Source: SZUA-309 sp965215995 (GTDB lineage: Bacteria; Pseudomonadota; Gammaproteobacteria; Pseudomonadales; Azotimanducaceae). Taken from it: DNA of 64,000 nucleotides. The notes under the pieces were generated by a model. The model searched no databases, was not told the origin of the DNA, and was given only the letters and a program-made list of their open reading frames with translations. The DNA lies in the NCBI GenBank assembly GCA_965215995.1, contig OZ244128.1, forward strand, positions 2,108,001 through 2,172,000, read 5' to 3'. Positions 19,142-30,709 of this stretch are shown here, one piece after another. The position numbers and the translations under genes were made by a program. Each line of letters begins with the position of its first letter. The first letter of the stretch is position 1.

Positions 19142-19644
19142 GGTGCTTCTCCCACAGAAATCTGGGTGAACAGCGCCAGCTGAGTGAACGGCTCCTCACC
19201 GTCCTCAGCTTCCACCGCGGGAATCTGTATGCTGCGCACCACGTCCATCACCTGGATCAGGTAGTCATAGGGAATCGTGGGCTCGAGCAGTACCGAGGCG
19301 GCGTCCTTGGTCGGATAATCCTCTTTGAGGGATACGACGTAGCTGGACAGCGTTTTCAGATCGTACTCACCGTCCTGCTTCGGCAGGGAGGCGATGATCA
19401 ACCTGCCATTGCCGATCTCCAATCCGCTCTCGCGAACGATCACCTCCAGGCGAAATTCCTCTGCGCTGCTCGCGCCACCGCCATCGATCGACGGCAGGTT
19501 CAGCTCGACGATGGCAATCCTCGAGAACACTGCCGTGATCAGAAGGAATGGAACCAGCACGACCATGAGGTTCAGGAAGGTCGTTACGTCAAGCTCGTTG
19601 GGCTGTTCTTTCGAACGCCTTCGGTAGTGATGCTTGCGAGCCAT
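19138..19644 (-). CDS. ExbD/TolR-family motor subunit A (Asp replaced by Asn)
   Basis: A 168-aa ExbD/TolR-like protein with a basic N-terminus, one TM helix and a periplasmic domain. The helix reads DVTTFLNLMVVLVPFLLIT. It aligns without gaps to the E. coli ExbD helix NVTPFIDVMLVLLIIFMV, and Asn25 falls exactly on the essential Asp25. The protein therefore should not carry protons itself. Since the next gene encodes an ExbD-like protein with the Asp, a heterodimer with one active site per pair is the simplest reading. It starts 25 nt after the TolQ-like gene and overlaps its partner by 4 nt. Confidence 0.83.
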   Translation of the reverse strand: MARKHHYRRRSKEQPNELDVTTFLNLMVVLVPFLLITAVFSRIAIVELNLPSIDGGGASSAEEFRLEVIVRESGLEIGNGRLIIASLPKQDGEYDLKTLSSYVVSLKEDYPTKDAASVLLEPTIPYDYLIQVMDVVRSIQIPAVEAEDGEEPFTQLALFTQISVGEAP

Positions 19645-19669
19645 GTTACGTCCCCGCTTGGTCCGCTGC

Positions 19670-20326
19670 TCAGGCTGCCAGCTCGAGCTGACGACGGGCG
19701 CGGTTGGTGATCACGCTGAGCGCTTTCACCGAAGCCATTTCCAGACCGTCGACAATTTCGTTTGTCTTGGTCGTCAGAATCGCGTGCACGATGAGCAGGG
19801 GAATACCAACCATCAGACCGAAGGCGGTCGTGTTCATGGCCACCGAAATACTCGCCGAGAGCAGGTCCGCCTTCTCCGCGGGATTGGCGTTCGCCACCGC
19901 GGTGAACGCTTGTATGAGACCCATGATGGTGCCGAGCAACCCGAGCAGCGTGGCGATGTTGGAAGCCAGCGCGACGTAAGGCGTGCGCTTCTCGAGCTGC
20001 GGAATCACCTCCGTCATACCCTCTTCCATGGCGATCTCTACGTCCTCGCGACGCCGAACGGCACCCTGCAAGGCGAGACCGAGGTTGAGAATTCGCGCCA
20101 TGATGGATTCCTCTTTGGCGGCGATTTCCCGCGCCTCGTCGAAATCACCCTGATGCAGCAGCGGCTGCAGCGATTTCCAGGCTGCGTCGTTCTGCTGCGT
20201 GATTGCTGACAAGGTGATGAACCGTTCTATGGCAATTGCGCTGCCTACGGCGAATACCAGAAGAATCGGGTACATGAACGCCCCACCAGAGGCGAAAAAC
20301 CCAATGATTGAGTAGAAAAAATCCAT
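19670..20326 (-). CDS. MotA/TolQ/ExbB-family proton channel protein
   Basis: A 218-aa three-helix inner-membrane protein: TM1 about 14-34, a cytoplasmic loop with the family's charged helices, TM2 about 122-142 (NIATLLGLLGTIMGLIQAF) and TM3 about 160-182 (SVAMNTTAFGLMVGIPLL). Conserved polar Thr residues in TM2 and TM3 match those that line the channel in ExbB/TolQ. AGAGGA precedes the ATG by about eight bases. It opens the four-gene motor module (TolQ-like, two ExbD-like, AgmX-like). The two-ExbD arrangement mirrors AglR-AglQ-AglS of Myxococcus rather than a Tol-Pal or Ton locus. Confidence 0.9.
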   Translation of the reverse strand: MDFFYSIIGFFASGGAFMYPILLVFAVGSAIAIERFITLSAITQQNDAAWKSLQPLLHQGDFDEAREIAAKEESIMARILNLGLALQGAVRRREDVEIAMEEGMTEVIPQLEKRTPYVALASNIATLLGLLGTIMGLIQAFTAVANANPAEKADLLSASISVAMNTTAFGLMVGIPLLIVHAILTTKTNEIVDGLEMASVKALSVITNRARRQLELAA

Positions 20327-20559
20327 GAGCAGGTCCTCTCTGCAAGAGTCAAATGAAGGGGGGATTGGTCCTCAAAAACCCCTAGCGGTTTGATCTGAGA
20401 TCAGATCCTGATGATCCCGTAGGCGCTGAACCGGAATGGTCCGTGATAGTCCCTGGCGCATTGAACTGGGATTGGTCCCTAACAATCCCTGACAAAAAGC
20501 CTATTGTTTGCTTGCAACTAAGGTAGTGACGGAGCGCACGTTTGAAAGAAGATTAGGAA
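20327..20559 (-). promoter_or_regulatory. Leader of the motor module with hairpins and a repeated motif
   Basis: This 233-nt gap contains three copies of a GGATTGGTCC-like motif (20362, 20433 with one change, 20469), each followed after about eight bases by CCCC or CCCT. The third copy is a perfect inverted repeat, GGGATTG (20468-20474) with CAATCCC (20483-20489), and the first pairs AGGGG with CCCCT. No good T-run terminator follows. The repeats may set the ratio of motor to TPR proteins by RNA processing or attenuation; that is inference. Confidence 0.45.
20391..20403. promoter_or_regulatory. Operator-like palindrome TGATCTGAGATCA
   Basis: A perfect 6-bp inverted repeat around one central base, inside the leader of the motor module. 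It is symmetric like a dimeric repressor site. No regulator can be assigned and a chance match is possible. Confidence 0.3.
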
Positions 20560-20898
20560 TCAGCGGGCGCCGAACTCGAGCTCATCCGGCCTGAAATCCG
20601 CAGGAAGTGGCGCATTCGAGCGGATGTAGTAGTAATCGAGCTCCCGATTGAACACGTCGCGGTCAATGGGCATGGGCCTGCTGCTGAGGCTTTCCACGAT
20701 GCCAATCCCATCCCCGATCTGTGAGCTCTTCCAGGGCACGATCACCAGCGCTTTCGGAGCCTCGTTGTTACCAAGAACGGACATACCTGCAAGAGTCTTG
20801 GCTTGTTCGGCACCATCGGCATCTTCGGACTCCGCCGCCTTAGCCAAGGAAGTTGCTGCTAACCCGGCGATCATGACAAGTTTCCAAACGTTCTTCAT
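20560..20898 (-). CDS. Small exported protein of the envelope cluster
   Basis: A 112-aa protein with a signal peptide (MKNVWKLVMIAGLAATSLAKAAE, cleavage after AKA). The ATG at 20898 has GGAGAG upstream, and the gap to the preceding stop is only 4 nt. The mature part has AGMSVLGNNEAPKALVIVPW and an aromatic YYYIR near the end. I recognise no named domain. The tight packing between the TPR lipoprotein and the motor genes suggests a periplasmic accessory to the machine. Confidence 0.65.
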   Translation of the reverse strand: MKNVWKLVMIAGLAATSLAKAAESEDADGAEQAKTLAGMSVLGNNEAPKALVIVPWKSSQIGDGIGIVESLSSRPMPIDRDVFNRELDYYYIRSNAPLPADFRPDELEFGAR

Positions 20899-20902
20899 GT
20901 CT

Positions 20903-21589
20903 TCACTCTCCACCAGCCTGACTCAGCCGGTTTTCCAGATCTGCTATCCAGATCCCCACCTCGGGGTCGTTCACCACGATCTGGGCATACTTCGAGTAGT
21001 TGTCCAGCGCGCAGCCGAGATCCTCGAGGAACAGATCGCAAAGCACGCCGAGATTCAGCAGCGCGTAGTGGAAACCGGGATGAACGGCCAGCGCCTGCTC
21101 GTAGCTGTTGCGCGCGGCATCGAAGCGACCCGTGCGACGCTGCAGAATGCCCAGCTCATTGAGCACAACCGGATGGTCGGGTGCGAGAGAAAGCGCCGCG
21201 CGAAACGATGCCTCTGCCTTGTCGAGCTCGCCAAGCTGGACGTAAGCCATCCCCAGGTCGATGTGCGGGATGGTCACTTCCGGTGCCCGCTCAATGACGG
21301 TTTTCAGAATCTCAGCACCCTGCACAAACTGCTCCGTTTCCAGCAGCGACATGGCGTGCTGATAGTCCCGGCGTACATCACCGCCGATTCGCACCACTTC
21401 TCTCACTGTGAACCCATGAGCACCGTTCTGCTCGAACTTGGCTGTATTCCTGCTCACCTTCGCCGTCGTCCGCTCAGCGCTGCTGCCGTCGTTCGTTGCT
21501 GCCGGAGGCCCACTCGCGCAGCCGACAACGATTGAAACCGCCAACGCGATCCCACCCATTCGCAGGCTCAGCGACCCCGTTCTACTCAT
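20903..21589 (-). CDS. TPR lipoprotein (GltC-like)
   Basis: A 228-aa lipoprotein with lipobox IVVGCAS and then about four tetratricopeptide repeats, for example HIDLGMAYVQLGELDKAEAS and VLNELGILQRRTGRFDAARN. The ATG at 21589 lies inside the end of the upstream gene (8-nt overlap, ATGAGTAG) with GGAG before it; an earlier start is possible but less likely. TPRs bind partner proteins. The residue after the lipobox Cys is Ala, so sorting to the outer membrane is expected. In the Agl-Glt system a small periplasmic TPR protein (GltC) plays a comparable part; homology is inferred from architecture only. Confidence 0.75.
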   Translation of the reverse strand: MSRTGSLSLRMGGIALAVSIVVGCASGPPAATNDGSSAERTTAKVSRNTAKFEQNGAHGFTVREVVRIGGDVRRDYQHAMSLLETEQFVQGAEILKTVIERAPEVTIPHIDLGMAYVQLGELDKAEASFRAALSLAPDHPVVLNELGILQRRTGRFDAARNSYEQALAVHPGFHYALLNLGVLCDLFLEDLGCALDNYSKYAQIVVNDPEVGIWIADLENRLSQAGGE

Positions 21590-24500
21590 GGCTGACTCCC
21601 GCAAGATCCGGCTCCCGTTTCTCTACATCGGGCTCAGCTTCCGGGCCGACGCCTTCCCGTCCGCTCAGCTCCTGCTCGGAGGCCTCGAACGGTGAGTGGT
21701 AGGCATACTGATCGATGGTACCGACGAAGCCGCTGCTCAGCTCCTGCTTGGCATACCTGCCAGGCATGAGCAGGGCGAGTTCGTCCAGGCTCTGTTGAAT
21801 CCACTCGTTGAACACGCCCACGCGCATGAGCTCCAGGTTTTCCTGGTGCACGGCGATCGACTGCTCCTCGAACGGAAACGCTTCCTCCTCAATGACGAGT
21901 TCGTATGCCGTGAGCTCCTCGGGGCTCAGGCCATCGGGACGTTCCGACTCGATGAGGGAGTCACTGAAATGTCCGTAGATCTCAGCCAGGTAGTAGGTTG
22001 CCGCGGCGGTCACCTCACCCACGCCGTAATCCACCAGTGACTCGAAGCTGCCGAGCGCTTCGCTCATGAGCGCCTTCTTGACTGCCAGACTCTCCTCGAA
22101 AGGTTGTGTCAGGGTCAGCGCTGCGAACTCGTCAAACAGGGGGCGCGTCAGCACAAGCGCGGATTGAGCCGCCAGATAACGTGTTCTGTCCGAGCGAGCC
22201 TCGCCTGCTTGCCCATCGATGGCGACTATGGCTCGAAGCTGATCCAGGTACTCCGCTTCGGCGCCACGACCTTCAAGCATCCCTGCAACCTTGAAGCGAA
22301 TCTCCAGCGCCGTTTCCACCGGCTCCGGGAACTCGTCCAGGTAGCCTTCATAGACTCTGAGCGCCTCGTCGTCACTTGCCGACTGCTCATAGAGATCTCC
22401 AGCGACGAGGATAGCCTCCCGGCGAACGGCCGGATCGTCGGTGTCGATCGCCACCTGCTCGTATTCGGATGCCGATCGCGCAAGCTCACCGGCGTTTTCG
22501 TAAACCACGGCGAGCTGCCTGGTCGCATCGCTCTTCAGCTCATGCTCCGGGTAGGTGCTGCGGAAATCCTCCAGCACCTCAGCGGCCGCCAGCCAGTCCT
22601 CGAGATGAATGAGCGCAGCAGCGGCGTCGTACTCCGCTGCCGGCCGGATCGCAGACGTGGGCGCCTCGGTCTTGACGCGGAGAAAGTGGTTGGCCGCAGC
22701 GAGGTAGTCTTCCAGCGCGCGAGCCTGTTCACCCTGTTTGTAGATGGCAGCAGCCAGGTTGTCGACCACAGCCTGCCGGTCATCCTGATCCTCATCTGTC
22801 AGCCCGAGCACCTGGGCGTAGCCCTCCTCTGCTTCCGGATAGAGGGCGGTATCGAAGGAAGCATGCGCGACGATCAACCAGGTGGATCGTCTGAGCTCTG
22901 CCGTTGCATCCGGATAGGATTCGATCAGCCAGCGGCCGGATGAGATGGCGCGTTGGTGGTCCTGCATCGCATACAGGTCCTCGGTTGCTGCGCCTAGGAC
23001 AGTTGCGGCGTGCTCATGTGCAGGGAAGCTTCCGGCGAAGCGCAGAGAGCTCTCCACGGTGGCGAGCTTTGCCGCTGGAATGTCTGCACTGTCTGCAACC
23101 TCGAGATGCTGACGGTGGGCATAGATGGCCGCATAGCCAGCCTCCGAGGCTCGCTCGTGGGACGGGTAGTCGTACGCCGTACGCTCGTACTGTCGTGCCG
23201 ACTCGCCGAAATCACCGTGCTCGAGCAGCAGATCTGCCAGCTGATAGTTGATCCCCGGTGACTGCTCATCCTCGGGGAACGAAGCCAGGAACTCATCGTA
23301 CCAGTGCAATGCCTCGGCGTAGTTTGCCGGCTGCTCTTCTGGCAGGCCCTGGTTCTGATAGAGCGCGTGGTAATGATTGGCCAGATCGATCAGGTTTGTC
23401 TTCAGATAGTCCAGCACCTCCGGCCTGGCAGCCTGATCAAAGTGCTGCCAGTACTCGGCCGCAATCCCGTAGCGATTGGCAAAATCCTTCTTTGACTCCA
23501 CCACGAGCAGCGGGAAGTTACCTTCCGCGTAGATCTCGGAGACGCGCATCGCAAAATGTGGCGATATCCTGTGCAGAGGATTCAGATCCACAAACGCTTT
23601 GTAGGTTTCAGCGGCGTCGTTGAAACGGCGCTTGTCGAAGTGAAACTCAGCCAGATTGCGATAGATCCGGTCCTCGTAGCTGCGTTTTCCGTTGCTCGTG
23701 AAATAGCGATTCAGCTCATCCGGTCCACCGAGGTTGGAGAAGCTCAGGCTGATTACCCGAAACGTGTCGGCCACGCGCCGCTCTTCGCCTTCGCTCTCCC
23801 CGGTATAGTCTGCATCGAAGTCGTAACCACTCGACAGCTTGTAATCCAGGAGGGCGATGTACTGGTGCAGTGCTTCTTCGTAGAGCTCCTGTTTGTAGAA
23901 CGACCAGCCAAGCTTGTATAGAGCGAGCTCATAGAACGGCGAGCGCTCGCCCATCCGTACCACGGCCAGATAAGCCTCCTCCGCATCCAGATACTTCCTG
24001 CGAACGAAGTGATACTCGCCGCGGCGGAAAAACACTTCGTCCACATAGCGGGACTCCGGGTAAGACTCGATCAGCCGCTCGACCACCTCCATGGCCTCAT
24101 CCGGCTGACCGAGCTCATCGTATGCGCGTGCCATCTGATAGAGCACCTGATCGTTCCGCTCGTACCAGGGATAGTCGGTCAGAATCTTCTCGTAGGTGGC
24201 GATGGCCTGCCGCGGTCCCGTCGCTGCGGTCGGTGATGACGCACCTTCCGGCAGGTTCATGCTCTGCACCGGTTCGCCTGCGAGCCGGTCCGGCGCGGTC
24301 GCCCGGCGTTCGAACTCTGCGTCGCTCTCGATAGGATCCGCATCGCCACCGAATCCCGTTGCCGGGTTGGTCTCGAGGCTCGATGTCTCCATGGCCGTAC
24401 GCTCCGGCGCGGGCAGCTCGATTAACCTGGGTGCCGCTCCATCACCGATGATCCCGTACTCTTTTTCGATCTGCAGGTCAGCCAGACGCCGCATGGCCTC

Positions 24501-24701
24501 AGGCGCCATGGCGTGGCTGGGCGTCTCATCGAGAAAACGCCGATAGCTCACCATCGCCTTGACCAGGCTGTCGTCGATCTCTATTTCCGCCATGTCCGGC
24601 TCGACCTGCCGTAGCTTGGCAATGGTCGTCCGCTCCGGACTCGACTGGCAGCCGAAAACCAAGATCAGCCAGCAGAGGGGAAAGATCCTCGATGTCTTCA
24701 T
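21582..24701 (-). CDS. Giant TPR lipoprotein
   Basis: A 1039-aa lipoprotein with signal and lipobox (LVFGCQSS). Almost the whole protein is helical TPR/Sel1-like repeat, for example AYDELGQPDEAMEVVERLI, YKLGWSFYKQELYEEALHQYIALLD and LFVGENA-free acidic stretches rich in EEAL/DEAL pairs. The tail carries a Glu/Asp-rich linker. Such a solenoid can bridge the periplasm between the inner-membrane transducer and the outer membrane. It resembles AglT/GltE-type TPR lipoproteins in layout. It overlaps the upstream gene by 4 nt (ATGA) and the downstream lipoprotein by 8 nt. Confidence 0.75.
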   Translation of the reverse strand: MKTSRIFPLCWLILVFGCQSSPERTTIAKLRQVEPDMAEIEIDDSLVKAMVSYRRFLDETPSHAMAPEAMRRLADLQIEKEYGIIGDGAAPRLIELPAPERTAMETSSLETNPATGFGGDADPIESDAEFERRATAPDRLAGEPVQSMNLPEGASSPTAATGPRQAIATYEKILTDYPWYERNDQVLYQMARAYDELGQPDEAMEVVERLIESYPESRYVDEVFFRRGEYHFVRRKYLDAEEAYLAVVRMGERSPFYELALYKLGWSFYKQELYEEALHQYIALLDYKLSSGYDFDADYTGESEGEERRVADTFRVISLSFSNLGGPDELNRYFTSNGKRSYEDRIYRNLAEFHFDKRRFNDAAETYKAFVDLNPLHRISPHFAMRVSEIYAEGNFPLLVVESKKDFANRYGIAAEYWQHFDQAARPEVLDYLKTNLIDLANHYHALYQNQGLPEEQPANYAEALHWYDEFLASFPEDEQSPGINYQLADLLLEHGDFGESARQYERTAYDYPSHERASEAGYAAIYAHRQHLEVADSADIPAAKLATVESSLRFAGSFPAHEHAATVLGAATEDLYAMQDHQRAISSGRWLIESYPDATAELRRSTWLIVAHASFDTALYPEAEEGYAQVLGLTDEDQDDRQAVVDNLAAAIYKQGEQARALEDYLAAANHFLRVKTEAPTSAIRPAAEYDAAAALIHLEDWLAAAEVLEDFRSTYPEHELKSDATRQLAVVYENAGELARSASEYEQVAIDTDDPAVRREAILVAGDLYEQSASDDEALRVYEGYLDEFPEPVETALEIRFKVAGMLEGRGAEAEYLDQLRAIVAIDGQAGEARSDRTRYLAAQSALVLTRPLFDEFAALTLTQPFEESLAVKKALMSEALGSFESLVDYGVGEVTAAATYYLAEIYGHFSDSLIESERPDGLSPEELTAYELVIEEEAFPFEEQSIAVHQENLELMRVGVFNEWIQQSLDELALLMPGRYAKQELSSGFVGTIDQYAYHSPFEASEQELSGREGVGPEAEPDVEKREPDLAGVSHE

Positions 24702-26641
24702 CCGCCTTCCACCCCACCTTCAGCCGGGGCATCCACGGCATGCCCCGCTGCCTGATCACTCGCGGTTTCGATCTGTGCAGCCGCCTGCGCGGCAGTTGCC
24801 CGGTCATAGCTATCGGCCAGTGCGTAGCGCGCCCGCTCTTCATACCCTTCCAGTCGCCGCACCCTTTTCTCGAGCTCGCCGATGGCCACCTGTTCAAGCA
24901 TGCGACCTTGCCTGGCCATCAGCAGGTCGATTCGCGCCGACGCTTCCTTGACCCGCATCCGCATCCGATTAATGGGTTGCTCGTACCCTACATAGCTATG
25001 GGTCGCAGCCTGCCTCACCCGCACATAGGCGTTGTAGCGATCGGTCAGTATGTCGATGGCCTGTTGTGAATCCGCCAGGTGCTCGTAAAACTCGGTAAGG
25101 CGATCGTGGTAGGTGGTTTTCACCTGCCAGGTCACTAATCCCTGAAGACGCCCGATACGTTCGATGAGCTCTGCGTGCGCATCCGTATCGAGCCCCTCAC
25201 GCAACTCGTTCAGCCGCATCGATAACGTTCGCTCTCCTGTCGTGGCCAGGAATTCGGGCCTCGGAGCGACGAGCATGTCCTGCAGCCGATCGGCAAGAAT
25301 CTGATGCTGCTCCAGGCGAAGCCTGCGCCTGGAGTCCACTTCACGGAACTGCTTGTCGAGCCCGGGCAGCAGTGGCTCGTAGTAACTGCGTCGGGCAGCG
25401 ATGATGTCTTCGAACGCATCGAAGCTGGTTTGCCAGCGCACTAGGCGCTTGCGCAGATCTTCCAGATCCAGGTAGTTGGATAGTCCGGTCTGGAAATCGT
25501 GAGAAGCCAGCAGCTCCATGAGGTAGTAGGTTTCCGGCGTATCGGGCAGGCTCCTCAGCCGAATCACCCAGTCCCTGTCCTTCCTGATCTCCTCTCGCAC
25601 CAACGCCTCGAGGAACTTGCCGTCCCGGATCGCGGCGATGGATTCGTCGAGCCGGGACAGCTCAGTACCGAAGGAGCTGAGCGCCTCGTTGTAGAGGGCC
25701 GCCGCACGGCCGTGCACGTTCAGCTCACCATAGGCATAAGGCAGCGCGAGCATGGCTTCCTGAACGGCCGGATCCGTTCGGTTACGGCCAGCCAGGATGC
25801 CCCAGGGCACCAGAGCGTTGTCGAACCGGCTCACATGGGAATCTGCCCAGCCTGCTGAAAGCAGCGCCTGGTTGGACATCGGACCGTCCAGCCGGACCCG
25901 CTCCAGGGCAACCTTTGCTTCGTCGTATCGGCCGGCGTCCAAAAGCATCGTGCCTCGCACCAGGTTGGCCTTGTCTCTGATCGCTCGGGTGGGTTCGTCC
26001 TTCGCCTTCACCGTGCCCGCGCGTTCGAACTGATCCAGGGCCGCTTCCGTTTGCTCTTCCAGCAGGCGGGCGATCGCAAGGTTGTAGTCCGAGAATCCGG
26101 TCAACGACTTCACGCCCTGCAGACGTCGGAGGATGGGGATGGCCTGCTCCGGTCTGGCGGTCGCCAGGTAGACGTTGGCCCGCAGAAAATCTACGTCGTC
26201 CCGGATGTGATTCGGGATCCGTCCTTCGATCCGATCGATCGCGTCCAACGCATCGATCAGCTGACCTTTCTGAAAGTGAATGCGTGCCAGCCGGTAGGCA
26301 GCTTCGTTGCGGACGGGTTCCGGGACGTTCCCCTCCAGCACGGCGGAAATGGCCCGACCCGCGCGATGGTGCATGCGGTAGTTGAGCTCGAAGTCACCCA
26401 CGAAGAACTCCGCGTCGTGGATGAATGGGTAAAGCGTATCCAGCTCCGGTTCATCCAGGCCACGATGCTGACCCAACTCCGTATCGAGTCGCTCCAGGGC
26501 TTCGAAGTAGAGTCCCTGTTTGGCCCAGAAAACCGCCTCCGAAAAGTAAAGATCCCGGTCAGGCGGCTCCGAACCACCGCTACTCGCCGCGGCCAGCAGT
26601 GCCCCGGTCAAACAGACGAACAGTTGCAGATGGCGGAGCAT
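24698..26641 (-). CDS. Exported TPR protein (AgmU/GltD-like)
   Basis: A 647-aa exported protein: signal peptide (MLRHLQLFVCLTGALLAAASS), TPR-like helices from about 30 to 340 (YFSEAVFWAKQGLYFEALERL, ANVYLATARPEQAIPILRRL), then long charged helices to about 600 with a coiled-coil feel (DRLTEFYEHLADSQQAIDIL). It ends in an Ala/Gln-rich tail. I see no catalytic motif. It sits 2 nt after the small coiled-coil gene and overlaps the giant TPR lipoprotein by 4 nt. The architecture fits the periplasmic TPR proteins AgmU/GltD; this is inference from layout. Confidence 0.72.
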   Translation of the reverse strand: MLRHLQLFVCLTGALLAAASSGGSEPPDRDLYFSEAVFWAKQGLYFEALERLDTELGQHRGLDEPELDTLYPFIHDAEFFVGDFELNYRMHHRAGRAISAVLEGNVPEPVRNEAAYRLARIHFQKGQLIDALDAIDRIEGRIPNHIRDDVDFLRANVYLATARPEQAIPILRRLQGVKSLTGFSDYNLAIARLLEEQTEAALDQFERAGTVKAKDEPTRAIRDKANLVRGTMLLDAGRYDEAKVALERVRLDGPMSNQALLSAGWADSHVSRFDNALVPWGILAGRNRTDPAVQEAMLALPYAYGELNVHGRAAALYNEALSSFGTELSRLDESIAAIRDGKFLEALVREEIRKDRDWVIRLRSLPDTPETYYLMELLASHDFQTGLSNYLDLEDLRKRLVRWQTSFDAFEDIIAARRSYYEPLLPGLDKQFREVDSRRRLRLEQHQILADRLQDMLVAPRPEFLATTGERTLSMRLNELREGLDTDAHAELIERIGRLQGLVTWQVKTTYHDRLTEFYEHLADSQQAIDILTDRYNAYVRVRQAATHSYVGYEQPINRMRMRVKEASARIDLLMARQGRMLEQVAIGELEKRVRRLEGYEERARYALADSYDRATAAQAAAQIETASDQAAGHAVDAPAEGGVEGG

Positions 26642-26643
26642 GT

Positions 26644-27174
26644 CTACCAGTCATTCAGCTGAATGGCCGCGTTACCCGCCCCGGGTCCTGCCAGAGCGAT
26701 CCCCAGCAGACGAGGATCAATGCTCTTCTCGAAAGAGAAGTGCTCGGTCTGACTGTAGTCCTTTCCGCTCGGTAACTTGCCTAGTACGGTGACGGCAAGC
26801 TCATGTGCGCCACCAGGCAAGTTACCTGTGTAAATGCGCTGCACGCCACCGCTGGCCAGGGCATCCAGCTCTTTGAAGCTGTATATGTGATGCGCGGCCA
26901 GCTCTCCATTGATCGTCAACCTGATTGCATCCAGACGGAATGCATCCGGCTGTTCGAGGGATACGAAAACGGCCACCTGACTGGTGGATGGATAGAGAAG
27001 CTGCTCCTCCAGGGTGCTCAGCTCTGCCGCGATGGCGAGAACGTCCGTTTTGATCTCCTGCACCTGTTCATCCAGGCTGCGCATCTCCTGCGCCGAGGGT
27101 TCAGCGGCTGCGAGTACGGCGGCCCAACCAAGGGCCAGCGCGGCCGCGCATATGGCTGCGATCTGCTTACGCAT
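26644..27174 (-). CDS. Exported coiled-coil protein, first gene of the envelope cluster
   Basis: A 176-aa exported protein. The ATG at 27174 is nine bases after AAGGAG; two upstream in-frame starts have worse spacing. A signal peptide (IAAICAAALALGWAAVLAAAE) is followed by a short coiled coil (MRSLDEQVQEIKTDVLAIAA), then a beta-rich part with AVFVSLEQPDAFRLDAIRLT and GGAHELAVTVLGKLPSGKDY. I do not recognise a named family. As first gene of an overlapping gene string it is probably a periplasmic component of the same machine. Confidence 0.65.
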   Translation of the reverse strand: MRKQIAAICAAALALGWAAVLAAAEPSAQEMRSLDEQVQEIKTDVLAIAAELSTLEEQLLYPSTSQVAVFVSLEQPDAFRLDAIRLTINGELAAHHIYSFKELDALASGGVQRIYTGNLPGGAHELAVTVLGKLPSGKDYSQTEHFSFEKSIDPRLLGIALAGPGAGNAAIQLNDW

Positions 27175-27484
27175 GAACATGATCTCCTTGCTCCCGTCTC
27201 CCGCTGGCAATCGCCAGGTGATGGCGTCTGCGTCCTCCAGCGGGTAGCAGTCACGAAGTCTTTATGAAATGCGCTCGAAGAAATGTGATGCGCAGCACGT
27301 TTGACTGCCCTCTGCCGACAGCTTGCCAAAGCTGCGCAGGAGTTCTCCTGCTCATGAGGGACGCACCACACCTGGCAGCGGAACGAAACACTGAACCAGG
27401 TCACGGTTCGGGTCACCGTGCGTATCGGCACCGGCAAGATATTTACAGAGTGTCGGAGATCGCCTAAGGAGCGGAGATTCCGTT
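27175..27484. other. 310-nt gap between carB and the envelope cluster
   Basis: No convincing gene. It should hold the promoter of the eleven-gene cluster, but I find no clear -35/-10 pair; CATAAA near 27271-27276 (minus strand) is the best -10 candidate and has no matching -35. A 6-bp inverted repeat lies at 27402-27420. No T-run terminator follows carB, so read-through from carAB remains possible. Confidence 0.4.
27402..27420. repeat. Small inverted repeat CACGGT...ACCGTG after carB
   Basis: Six-base arms around seven bases, 65 nt past the carB stop. Without a T-run it is not a typical intrinsic terminator. It may be an operator or chance. Confidence 0.25.

Positions 27485-30701
<3,217 letters not shown>

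Positions 30702-30709
<8 letters not shown>

Noticed and set aside
17176..20326. Classical TonB-ExbB-ExbD or Tol-Pal system
   Set aside because: Two ExbD-like genes, an AgmX/PglI-type C-terminal domain and TPR lipoproteins, without tolA, tolB, pal or a fused TonB-type signature, do not fit.
27211..27484. Promoter or small gene in the carB-cluster gap
   Set aside because: No -35/-10 pair or ribosome-site-bearing small frame convincing enough to call.
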